DNA of 64,000 bases from Ficedula albicollis (taxonomy: Eukaryota > Chordata > Aves > Passeriformes > Muscicapidae). The notes below the pieces were generated by a model, which worked only from the letters and a program-made list of their open reading frames with translations, searched no databases and was not told where the DNA came from. Location of the stretch: assembly GCF_000247815.1 (NCBI RefSeq), contig NW_004775933.1:248001-312000 (forward strand), read 5' to 3'. Shown piece by piece: positions 29,386 through 40,712 of the stretch (position 1 is the stretch's first letter; each line of letters starts with the position of its first letter). The position numbers and the translations under genes are program-made.

Positions 29386-30792
29386 TCCAGCATCCCATGG
29401 GATAAGAGGGACTTTGGTCTCCAGCCCTGCCCATGGAGAGCAGCAGGACGGGGTCGGGGATGTCCCTGGAATGGGATTTGCAGTGAAGTTCATGGAATTT
29501 CCCTTCCTCAATTTCCCTTCATCAGCTGGAGAAAGCTTTCCAAGTCCTAATCCATCAGAGAATTCCAGAACTTAAACACGGCTTGGACACCCTCGGGTGC
29601 CCCCAGCCCAGGCTGAGTTTAAATTCAAGCCTAACCTGACCTGGGCAGAGGCCGGGTCTGACTCACAGAGGCCGAGATTAAGGCTGGAGCCGGCGCTCTC
29701 CCTCCTCCCACACCCTGCCCGAGTTATTCTGATCCTTATCTCCGGCTCCTTCGGCTCCTTGATCCTTGGAAAATCACCCTCATCACCAAAAACAAACAAC
29801 AACAACAACAAAAAAAACCGCCAAAAAACAATCACCTCCGTGATATCCCTCCCCAAACCAACCTGAACGGCGGGTCTGGAGAAAACAGGGATGAGGATCC
29901 TTGGAGGGATGGACAGGACGGGAGGAGGTGAAAAGTGGGAATGGAGGAGCAGCAGACGGGAATTTGTGCCCGCACCCCCGGGAACGAGGCGGCAACAGTC
30001 AGGTGAGGGAACCTGACCCTGGAATCCCACCCTGGAGAAAATCCGGGATGAGGGGGAGAGCACGGAAAGGCTGAAGGAAAAAGGGGGTTGATCCCATCAT
30101 TGCTCCTTCCTTGGGATGAGGAGCCCGGGTTTGGAATTTCAAAGGGAGAGATGGATGGGAGGGGGAAAAGGGATAAGGAGAGAGGATGGATTGCTGGGAA
30201 GGGGTGAAGGAGCCGGCGCTGCTGGAGGCTTTTGGGAAAAATCACTAAAAATTTTTTAAATCTGCTAAAAAGTCCCAACAAATTCCTCAAAACAATCCCC
30301 CAAAATTCCCCGATGTTTTTACCTATCCTTGAGTTTCATTCCGACCCAAAACCTGCCCAAAAAATTCCCAGAAATTCCAAAAAAATCCCAAAAAAATTAA
30401 TTATTCACCTTTTATATCAATAAATTTTTGTATTTCTATTTCCAGAAAGGAATTTTTCCATTTTCAGAGAGGAACCAGCCAGAATAAGGAATGGGAAGCT
30501 GCTTTTTCCCGACCTCCTGGGCCAAATCTTGGAATCTGCCAAGCAAATCCCATTGCCCTCCTTCTGAGGATCCCAATTTTCCTCTTTTTGGGATGCCAGA
30601 GCCGGAATTATTCCCACCAGCTGAGGAGCTGCCAGTCCCAGATCCCAGCTGGGCCTTTCCCAACAGCAGAGCTCCAGAGTCCCGGCCAAATTCTTAATTG
30701 GCCTTAATTACATCCCATCTCCCAAAATCCCGCCAAAGGTTTCCGTGGATTCCTCCCTGCTTCCTGCCCGGACCTGTTGTGGGGCATGGATT
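29386..30792. other. Single-copy non-coding DNA
   Basis: No gene is recognised. A (CAA)n tract of about 30 bases lies at 29790-29820 and an A-rich run near 30385-30430. Confidence 0.45.
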
Positions 30793-30919
30793 GATCCCAA
30801 ATTTTGGTGGAGCATGGCTCCATCCCGAATTTTGTGGCTGCATCCCGAATTTTGTGGCTCCATCCCGAATTTTGTGGCTGCATCCCGAATTTTACGGCTC
30901 CATCCCAAATTTACGGCTC
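30793..30919 (+). repeat. 20-bp minisatellite
   Basis: Five exact-length 20-bp units of the type CATCCCGAATTTTGTGGCTS begin at 30821, 30841, 30861, 30881 and 30901, preceded by one degenerate unit. Confidence 0.95.
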
Positions 30920-31199
30920 CCCAGACAGAAGAAAAGCGATTGGGAATCGTTTCCTCGTTATCCAGAAGGGAGATTTCCAGAGCTACCTGAAAAAAATTAA
31001 ATTAAAAAAGAGGGGGAAAAGGTGGATAAAATTCCATGATTCCCTGGAAATCATGCTGGATCCTCTGGATCCCAAAGTAGTTTGACATCATTTGGGATAT
31101 TGATCCCAAATTTTAGCAGGATTGGGCCAATTTATCCTTCCCCAATTCCCTCCCAAGCCAAATCCATCCTGCCTGGAGTTTTGGGATTTCAATACGGAT
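30920..31199. other. Single-copy non-coding DNA
   Basis: Nothing recognisable is seen. Confidence 0.4.
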
Positions 31200-31740
31200 T
31201 TAGTAAGGGAATAGTGGATTTATTGGTGGAAATGTGGATTTTTAGATAATTATATTTTTAGATAATTAGATATAGATTTGAAGTCATCAAAACTTCCAAA
31301 GTCTTTGCAGGGATTCCTCCATAATTTCTGGTTTGGATTCTCCAGTTCTGTAGGAATTTCATACTTTAGGCATTTGCAATATTAAAGGGGTCGAAAGAAT
31401 GAAATTATAAAAATGCTAAATAAAATATATAACATATAAAAATAAAATTATAGGCATACAAATATAACATAAAAATAAAATTATATACCATATATAACAT
31501 AAACAGTAAAAATATTATTCACAAAATAATAAAAATATAAGTAATAATATACATAGCATATAATAGATATAAAATGTATTGTGTTAAAATAATGAATAAG
31601 TGATAAAATGATAGAAATATCAATAACGTAGAGATGTACGTAGAGATTGTATAGAATACAAAAATGATTCAAATGAAATAGTAAAATTATAAATTATAAT
31701 GTATAAAATACACTAGATGTATAATAGAAATCATATAAAT
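31200..31740. other. AT-rich low-complexity segment
   Basis: The stretch is very AT-rich with recurrent ATAAAATTATA and TATAACATA words and leads directly into the pentanucleotide array. Confidence 0.75.
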
Positions 31741-31741
31741 C

Positions 31742-32085
31742 CCTTTCCTTTCCTTTCCTTTCCTTTCCTTTCCTTTCCTTTCCTTTCCTTTCCTTTCCTT
31801 TCCTTTCCTTTCCTTTCCTTTCCTTTCCTTTCCTTTCCTTTCCTTTCCTTTCCTTTCCTTTCCTTTCCTTTCCTTTCCTTTCCTTTCCTTTCCTTTCCTT
31901 TCCTTTCCTTTCCTTTCCTTTCCTTTCCTTTCCTTTCCTTTCCTTTCCTTTCCTTTCCTTTCCTTTCCTTTCCTTTCCTTTCCTTTCCTTTCCTTTCCTT
32001 TCCTTTCCTTTCCTTTCCTTTCCTTTTCCCTTCCCTTCCCTTCCCTTCCCTTCCCTTCCCTTCCCTTCCCTTCCCTTCCCTTCCC
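31742..32085 (+). repeat. (CCTTT)n passing into (CCCTT)n, 344 bp
   Basis: The first about 285 bases are perfect CCTTT units. At about 32028 the unit changes to CCCTT and continues for about 58 bases. All frames stay open as FLSFP-type or, on the other strand, KERKG-type repeats. Confidence 0.97.
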
Positions 32086-32299
32086 CCAATTTTTTTCCCA
32101 TTTTCCAAAGAATGCCTGGAGGGACAGGAGCGCTCCAGATCCGATCTCTCCCAGCACCTGTCACTGAGATAAACTCCCAGACTATTTATGATCCCGTCCA
32201 GCAACCAGAAAAATTAGTCAGGGATTCAACCCTCTTAATCTTTCGTTTAAAAACACTCAATGAGCTTCCCCCAGTGGTAAGGCATGTGTTGAAAACCTG
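32086..32299. other. Single-copy non-coding DNA
   Basis: A 62-codon open frame on the plus strand (32112-32300) resembles no family I know. Confidence 0.4.
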
Positions 32300-32324
32300 A
32301 AAAAAAAAAAAAAAAAAAAAAAAA

Positions 32325-32391
<67 letters not shown>
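32300..32391 (+). repeat. A27 directly followed by C65
   Basis: Two homopolymers abut each other. The A run could be a retroposon tail, but no source element is visible to its left. Confidence 0.95.
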
Positions 32392-32714
32392 TGGAGGAAA
32401 GCTGGGAATTTTTGGGAATTTTGAGGTTTAAAGGGTTTTACTCGGTCCCTGGTGGCTCCAAGTCATGGAATGAATCCCAAGGGTGGAATTCCCACCCCAG
32501 CAACGCCAAAGCAAGACCTGGGACATCCCGCCAGGAGAACATCCCTGAGACTGCTCCGAAAAATCCTGGAATAACTTGTGGAATTAAGAGATCTCGGGTC
32601 AAAATCAGCAGTTCCTAAGGGGGAACAGCAGCTCCCAGCAAAGGTGTTGGGATTCCAGCTGTTGGTGCTTCCCAACATCTGCACAGCACCGGGAGTGTGG
32701 GACAATCCTGGAAT
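32392..32714. other. Single-copy non-coding DNA
   Basis: Nothing recognisable is seen. Confidence 0.4.
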
Positions 32715-32835
32715 TTGGGGTTGGGTTGGGATGGATATTAAGGATCATCTCACCCAACCCCATGCCATGGGCAGGGACATCTTCCACCAGGACAAGATCC
32801 TTCCACCAGGAATTTTGGAGGAAATCTCTGGGAGG
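32715..32835 (-). mobile_element. CR1 LINE 3' tail fragment
   Basis: GGGTTGGGATGGATATTAAG, GATCATCTCACCCAACCCCA and TGCCATGGGCAGGGACATCT is a CR1 3' end in reverse orientation. Confidence 0.85.
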
Positions 32836-32899
32836 AAGAGGGACCCAGCCAGCTTTGTATGGTCCCAACCGGAATCCCTTGGGATCAGGAGGAGAGGGA

Positions 32900-33158
32900 G
32901 TGGATTTAAGGTGAAAATAGGCAGATTTAAAGTGAAAAAAGGCAGGTTTAAGCTAAATATTTGGAAGGAATTCCTGTCTGGGAGGGTGGGGAGGGGCTGG
33001 GCTGGAATTCCCAGATTTGCTGTGGCTGCCCCTGGGTCCCTGGCAGTGCCCAAGGCCAGGCTGGATCCAGCTGGGATGGTGGCATGGGGGTGGCGCTGGA
33101 TCATCTTCCAGGTTCCTTCCAACCCAAACCATTCCATGATTCCCTGATTCTCCAACAC
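32900..33158 (+). mobile_element. CR1 LINE 3' end
   Basis: GGCAGGTTTAAGCTAAATAT leads into GGAAGGAATTCCTGTCTGGG, TTTGCTGTGGCTGCCCCTGG, GTGCCCAAGGCCAGGCTGGA and the tail CAACCCAAACCATTCCATGA. A short AGGTGAAAATAGGCAG unit is partly duplicated at its start. Confidence 0.93.
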
Positions 33159-33282
33159 ACGTGTCTGTAAGTGCTGGCAAATCCCACGGGAATTCTCTCC
33201 TGGTGGGGCTCAGAGGAGCCAAAACCAGCGCTGAAATCCCCAGTGAAACTTTGAGTCCAACCAAAACTGTGCCAGCCCCTCC

Positions 33283-33445
33283 CCACCCTCCCAGGCAGGA
33301 ATTCCTTCCCCAGCAGCCCAGGCAGGAATTCCTTCCCAAGATCCCAGCCCAATCTCCCCTTTCCCACTGGAGCCATTCCCTGTGTCCTGTCCCTCCAGGC
33401 CTTGTCCCCAATTCCAGCTCTCCTGGAGCCCCTGCAGGGACTCTG
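33283..33445 (-). mobile_element. CR1 LINE internal 3' block
   Basis: AGGCAGGAATTCCTTCCCAA, GGAGCCATTCCCTGTGTCCT and TCCTGGAGCCCCTGCAGGGA run in reverse orientation. A 28-bp piece containing CAGGCAGGAATTCCTTCCC is duplicated (33293 and 33321). Confidence 0.9.
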
Positions 33446-33474
33446 AGATTTTCCTTTCTCCGGGTGAAACAATT

Positions 33475-33602
33475 TTTGTTGGAATGACCTCAAATCCCAT
33501 CCCATTCCAACCCCAACACCTCCCACTGTCCCAGGCTGCTCCAAACCCCAATGTCCACCCTGGCCTTGGACGCTCAGGGCTCCAGGGGCAGCACAAGCTG
33601 TG
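33475..33602 (-). mobile_element. CR1 LINE 3' end fragment
   Basis: TTGGAATGACCTCAAATCCC, CCTCCCACTGTCCCAGGCTG and CCACCCTGGCCTTGGACGCT run in reverse orientation. It is more divergent than the block upstream of it, so it is a separate insertion. Confidence 0.85.
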
Positions 33603-34245
33603 GGACAGGGATGTGGGATGTGCTCCCTGGAGCAGTGCCACGCTTTCGGCACATCGGGGTCACTTTGCTCCTCGCCCTCCTTCCCTCGCTGCTCCCGGCA
33701 GTGGCGGCACCTCCCAGGCTGCCCAAAACTCAGCCCTCACCCGGGGGTGACCTTTTGGCCCCGGTGTGTGGCCGGGGTGTGGCAGCAGCCGAGCCGGTTC
33801 CGGGCAGGACCGGGAGCAGGGGATGGAAATGCCAGCGGCAGGAAACGTCCTGGTGGCGCCTGGGCTTGGCGGCTGTCACCGCTCCGGTGGCTTCCCTGCC
33901 TGGAATGTGCGGCCACGGAGGAACCCCGGAGCTGTGGGGACGGCCTGGGATGGGCTGAGAGCCTGTTTGGAACGGCTTGGAGTGCCAGGACCAGTACATT
34001 CCAGCACACTGCAGTGCTGGAAAGACCCACAAAACCCAGTTCAGCTGTGTTCTTTCAGTGTCTGCTGTGCTCCTGCCTCCAGGGTGGCACAAACGAGCCC
34101 TTTTCACCCCCTGTGTTGCCCTTTCTGCAGGCTCTCTCTGCTCTCTAAGCAATACCCAGTTTGTTGCAGTGTAATCCCTCAGCTTGTTGCCCTACTCACC
34201 ACAGCTTGGTGAGCAGATTGAATTCTCCATTCCATGTTGTTTCTT
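33603..34245. other. Single-copy non-coding DNA
   Basis: No recognised repeat is present. Overlapping open frames of 140-180 codons occur on both strands of this GC-rich stretch, but none carries a family signature. Confidence 0.4.
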
Positions 34246-34249
34246 TTTT

Positions 34250-34338
34250 TCAAACCATTCCAGGATTCTGGAGCCCCTCTGATCTGGAGCCAGGCTGGGA
34301 GAGCTGGGAATGTTCCCCTGGAGAAGGGAAAATCCCAG

Positions 34339-34391
<53 letters not shown>

Positions 34392-34620
34392 TGGGGACAA
34401 GGCCTGGAGGGACAGGACACAGGGAATGGCTCCACTGGGAAAGGGGAGATTGGGCTGGGATCTTGGGAAGGAATTCCTGGCTGGGCTGGGATTCCCAGAT
34501 TTGCTGTGGCTGCCCCTGGATCCCTGGCAGTGCCCAAGGCCGGGCTGGATCCATCTGGGATGGTTGGAGGAGTCCCTGAACATGGATGGGGTGGGAATTA
34601 GATCTTTAAATCCCTTCCCG
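34250..34620 (+). mobile_element. CR1 LINE 3' end interrupted by C53
   Basis: The order is CAAACCATTCCAGGATTCTG, GGAGAGCTGGGAATGTTCCC, GAGAAGGGAAAATCCCAG, then 53 C (34339-34391), then GGGGACAAGGCCTGGAGGGA and the usual 3' blocks. Compared with other copies, the C run stands in place of about 44 bases. Confidence 0.93.
34339..34391 (+). repeat. Homopolymer C tract, 53 bases, inside CR1
   Basis: The tract is a pure C run within the CR1 copy at 34250-34620. Confidence 0.95.
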
Positions 34621-34639
34621 CCCGAACCACCGCGGCATT

Positions 34640-35100
34640 CCTGGATCCCTCGGGCAGATCCCGGCCCAGCGGCACCAGCAGATCCCAGGGACCATCCCAC
34701 GCTGCTGCCAGCGGTCAGGATCAAGGACAAGGTGGAGAAGCCACCGCCGGGAGGTCACAGCCGAGTCACCGGCGCAGCCCTGCAGGTCCTGCAGCCGCAG
34801 CAACCGCGTCTCGTTATCCGCGCTCTTATCTCGCAGCTCCCAAACCCTCCCGCAGATCAAAGGATGCCAGGAGCGGCCGGGATTGTTTATCCCGAGCTGG
34901 GAATTGTCATTCCGAGGCCGGCTCTGTCAAACCTCCGCCCCCGAGCTCATTAAGGAACAGGAATCGGGAGCCGCATTCCAGCCTCGGCTCCCGCTTCCGT
35001 TCAGGGCAGGGAAAAGTAAAAGTTTTCATCGCTTTGTTTTTTTTTCCCGCGGGGCCACCTGCGGCTCCCGGCTCACCTGCCCGCCCTGCTGCAAAAAACA
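34640..35100. promoter_or_regulatory. CpG-rich candidate regulatory stretch
   Basis: The stretch has higher CpG content and no CR1 words. It contains CTTATCTCG (GATA-type), GCAGATCAAAGG (TCF-type, near 34853), TTGTTTATCC (forkhead-type) and a CTCATTAAGG word. Function is inferred only from composition and clustering. Confidence 0.3.
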
Positions 35101-35129
35101 GCAAGAGCTGGGGGACAGGGGGATTTAGG

Positions 35130-36060
35130 GAGGGATCCCCCCAAAACAGCAAAGCAGAGGGAAAGGGGGATTTAGGTACAGACTCCCCAAAAACAGCAAG
35201 AGCTGGGGGACAGGGGGATTTAGGGACGGACTCCCCCAAAATGGCAAAAACTGGGGGACAGGGGGATTTAGGGACGGACTCCCCAAAAACAGCAAGAGCT
35301 GGGGGACAGGGGGATTTAGGGACGGACTCCCCCAAAATGGCAAAAACTGGGGGACAGGGGGATTTAGGGACGGACTCCCCAAAAACAGCAAGAGCTGGGG
35401 GACAGGGGGATTTAGGGACGGACTCCCCAAAAACAGCAAGAGCTGGGGGACAGGGGGATTTAGGGACGGACTCCCCAAAAACAGCAAGAGCTGGGGGACA
35501 GGGGGATTTAGGGACGGACTCCCCAAAAACAGCAAGAGCTGGGGGACAGGGGGATTTAGGGACGGACTCCCCAAAAACAGCAAGAGCTGGGGGACAGGGG
35601 GATTTAGGGACGGACTCCCCAAAAACAGCAAGAGCTGGGGGACAGGGGGATTTAGGGACGGACTCCCCAAAAACAGCAAGAGCTGGGGGACAGGGGGATT
35701 TAGGGACGGACTCCCCCAAAATGGCAAAAACTGGGGGAAAGGGGGATTTAAGGAAGGGCTCCCGCAAAAAAAAAAAAAAAGACCAGAGGAAAAAGTGGAA
35801 TCCCAAAAATTACCAAAAGCTGGGAGAAAGGGGGATTTAGGGAGGGACTCTCCAAAAACAGCAAGAGCTGGGGGAAAGGGGGATTTAGGGAGGGATTCCC
35901 CAAAAACACCAAGAGCTGGGGGACAGGGGGATTTAGGAAGGGATCCCCCCAAAACAGAAAAAGCAGAGGGAAAGGGGGATTTAGGGACAGACTCCCCAAA
36001 AACAGCGAGTGCTGGGGGAAAGGGGGATTTAGGGAAGGGCTCCCCCAAAAAAGGACCAGA
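35130..36060 (+). repeat. 48-bp minisatellite
   Basis: About twelve near-perfect 48-bp units between 35179 and 35754 follow the pattern A-B-A-B, seven A, B, where A carries ACAGCAAGAGCT and B carries ATGGCAAAAACT. Degenerate units extend the array to 36060 and an A15 run interrupts it near 35766. Because the unit is divisible by three, a 268-codon frame stays open on the plus strand and about 300 codons on the minus strand. I do not regard these as genes. Confidence 0.95.
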
Positions 36061-36309
36061 GGAAAAAGTAGAATCCATCAAAACACCAAAAGCTTGGAGA
36101 AAGGGGTATTTAGGGATGGCCACCTGGGATTCGCAGCAGATCCCCAAAAATACCAAAAGCAGAAGGAAAAGTGGATTTAGGGATGGACTCGCTAAAACCA
36201 ACAAAACCAGACCCTCTCTCCTCCCTCTTTTTGCCCCTCAACCCCTGTCACCCCTTGATGTCCCTAAATCTCCTCTGCCGCCCCCTCAGTGCCCCCAAAC
36301 CCCTCTGCC

Positions 36310-37735
<1,426 letters not shown>

Positions 37736-38129
37736 ATCCCAACCCCATCCCCGTTTTATCATCCCCTGCAGGACAAAAATCCCCATCCACAAGAAAAGCA
37801 GCGATTTAAAGACCCTTTTGAGGGAAAGAAACAACTTTAGGGCAGGGATAAAGCCCAGGCAGTGCCCCGGCTGTGACATTTCCCACAACAAACCCACTCA
37901 GGCTCGGTGTCTCCTCCATGACCTTTCCCAAACCCCCAAAATTTGCCTGCCCTGGAAAACAGGAGCTCACTTCCACCCTGGCACAGCCCGGGATTTGCAA
38001 AGCCGGCGTTGTTTGGGCTCCCCCTCCCAAAGGCATCAAAGATTTACGGGCGGGTGGAGGAGCCGCCCCCACGGCTCCATTCCTTCCCCGCGCTGACAGA
38101 CATCCATAAAACCCGACCCTGCTCCTGCC
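37736..38129. other. Single-copy non-coding DNA
   Basis: Nothing recognisable is seen. Confidence 0.4.
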
Positions 38130-38255
38130 GTTTCCCAGCACAAATGCCCAGGGAATAAAACCCGAGCCGCCAGGAGCCGCTCCCCGGCTCGCCGAGCGCC
38201 CCGCAGAGGGATTCGGGTCCGGGTTGTCTGGGTCGCTGGTGTTGTTTGTTTTAAT
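38130..38255. promoter_or_regulatory. Short CpG-rich stretch
   Basis: CpG dinucleotides are dense (GAGCCGCCAGGAGCCGCTCC, CGGCTCGCCGAGCGCCCCGC). It is shorter than a typical CpG island. Confidence 0.3.
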
Positions 38256-38477
38256 TGTTTGCTGCTCTCAAGCGAAGGGAGGAGCTGCAGCTGAGCAGCT
38301 GGAGAATCCCAGGATTCCAGGATGGTCGGGGAAGGAAGGGGTTTAATGGGATTTGATCTAACTTCCCGCTATCCCAAGCTGGTCTGGGACACTCCCAGGG
38401 ATCCAGAGGCAGCCACCGCAAATTTGGGAATTCCATTTCAGGGAACAGTTTCTCCTTAAATCCCGTTGAACACAACC
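38256..38477. other. Single-copy sequence with possible CR1 relic
   Basis: Around 38318-38430, GGGACACTCCCAGGGATCCA and GAGGCAGCCACCGCAAATTT resemble a worn CR1 in reverse orientation. The match is weak. Confidence 0.4.
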
Positions 38478-38598
38478 CCAGGATCGCTGAGGTTGGAAAA
38501 CGTTTCATATTTCCCAATCCCCACCTTGTCCCCAGCCCGGAGCACCGAGGGCCACATCCAGGAATTCCTTGGACACCTCCAGGGATGGGGACTGAGAA
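38478..38598 (-). mobile_element. CR1 LINE 3' end, second subfamily
   Basis: GGATCGCTGAGGTTGGAAAA, GGGCCACATCCAGGAATTCC and GGACACCTCCAGGGATGGGG match the type at 12545 and 59450. Confidence 0.87.
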
Positions 38599-38953
38599 TG
38601 ATGCACAGAAAATATCCTAATAAAGGATGGTCCACAGGAAAATATCCTGAAAAACGATGAACCACAGGAAAATATCCTAATAAAGGATGAACCACAGAAA
38701 ATATCCTAATAAAGGATGGTCCATAGGAAAATATCCTGAAAAAGGATGGTCCACAGGAAAATATCCTGAAAAAGGATGAACCACAGGAAAATATCCTAAA
38801 AAAGGATGGTCCACAGGAAAATATCCTATGAAAAAATGGGCCTCAGAAAAATGCCTTATAAAAGGATGATCTGTAGAAAAATAACCTAATATATAAATAA
38901 TATATAAATATATATACATAATATATAATATATATATAATATATATATATATA

Positions 38954-39035
<82 letters not shown>

Positions 39036-39365
39036 TACTAGAAAATACTCTAATAAAGGATGATCCACAGAAAAATACACTAATAAAGGATGATCCATAC
39101 AAAAATATCCTGAAAAAAAGGTGATCCATAGAAAATACTCTAATAAAGGATGATCCACATAAAAATATCCTAATAAAGGATGATCCACAGAAAAATACCC
39201 TAATAAAGGATGATCCACAGAAAAATACCCTAATAAAGGATGATCCATTTCACAGTGTCCTATAAAAGGATGATCCATAGAAAAATAACCTGAAAAAAGG
39301 TGATGCATAGAAAACACTCTAATAAAGGATGATCCACGGAAAGATGCCCTAAGAAAGGATGATCC
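38599..39365 (+). repeat. 30-bp minisatellite broken by AT repeat and C79
   Basis: Units of about 30 bp containing AAAATATCCTAATAAAGGAT and GATCCACAG occupy 38599-38885 and resume at 39040-39365. Between them lie a TATA-type run (38886-38956) and 79 C (38957-39035). Minus-strand frames read GYFSVDHPLL-type repeats. Confidence 0.95.
38957..39035 (+). repeat. Homopolymer C tract, 79 bases
   Basis: A pure C run directly follows an AT dinucleotide stretch, inside the 30-bp minisatellite. Confidence 0.96.
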
Positions 39366-39575
39366 CAAAAATCCCTCCCCTGTTCCTGAGTGTTGCCCAA
39401 ACCTCCTGAACTCTCCCTGACGCTTCCACACATCCCAGGGACAGGGATTTGGGGTTTTGGCACCATTGGTGTTTAGAGAGTGACCAAACCCCGAATTCGT
39501 GTCCGTGGAATCAGAGCAGAGAGAGTTCAGGAGGTTTGGGCAACACTCAGGAAAAGGACAGGGATTTTTGGGGTG
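39366..39575. repeat. Inverted repeat, arms about 50 bp
   Basis: The left arm (39366-39416) contains CCTGAGTGTTGCCCAAACCT, and its reverse complement AGGTTTGGGCAACACTCAGG lies in the right arm (39525-39575). The spacer is about 110 bases. Confidence 0.88.
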
Positions 39576-39655
39576 TCCTGGGCAGGGAAGGATTTGGGCT
39601 GGGTGATCTTTGGGAGGATCACTCCCACTCAGGACGTTTTTTTCCACGGAATCCC
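39545..39655 (+). mobile_element. Probable CR1 LINE 3' tail
   Basis: TTTTTGGGGTGTCCTGGGCA, GGGCTGGGTGATCTTTGGGA and CACTCAGGACG follow the order of the CR1 subfamily with a GGTGTCCTG block. It overlaps the right arm of the inverted repeat. Confidence 0.65.
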
Positions 39656-40111
39656 AGAACTGGTGTTTAGGGAGTGACCAAACCCACCCCGAGCTGTGGG
39701 AGAGCTCTGCAAGAAACCATCAAAGAGAGGGGGGGGGGAAAAAAAAAATGAGGAAAACCAAAAAATCCACGGGGAAGTCAGCACCATCCAAGGTCAGCTC
39801 CTGCAGCAGATCTTTGTCTCCCTATCTGGTGCATCTCAGGGTGGGGCTCGGCCTCCCTGGGCCTCAAATCCACGGAGTTCCTGGACTCAGCATTCCCTGG
39901 AGGCACCCGGGGTCAAGGCACGTTCCAACACGAGGCCCAGATCCCACATGGAGCAAGGCCTGGCTTCCCTAGGCTGGGTTCTACCCAAACCAGAGCCTGG
40001 TTGGGTGGGTTGGTGGATAATAATAAAAATGAATATTATAAAAGATAATTTATATGTGTGTAATATAATAAATAAATCAATATTAAATTATGATATATAA
40101 TGCTTTCCTGC
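39656..40111. other. Single-copy, then AT-rich sequence
   Basis: GTGTTTAGGGAGTGACCAAA (39664) repeats a word at 39469. An AT-rich segment lies at 40018-40100 immediately before a CR1. Confidence 0.5.

Positions 40112-40712
<601 letters not shown>

Noticed and set aside
32112..32300. 62-codon frame before the A27-C65 run as a retroposed gene fragment
   Set aside because: No recognised family and the A run may be simple expansion.
33551..34212. Overlapping 130-180-codon frames on both strands
   Set aside because: GC-rich sequence lowers stop frequency; no frame shows family similarity or splice signals that would link it to other exons.
34907..35840. 268- and 299-codon frames with 16-residue repeats
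   Set aside because: A 48-bp unit keeps whichever frames lack a stop open. There is no start context, no signal peptide and no supporting flank sequence, and both strands are open equally.
35130..36060. Telomere-like TTTAGGG words in the 48-bp units
   Set aside because: They are single words within a longer unit, not tandem TTAGGG, so they do not mark a telomeric site.
38599..39365. CRISPR-like array
   Set aside because: The units follow one another without unique spacers, and CRISPR does not fit a bird genome. The same applies to the other minisatellites.
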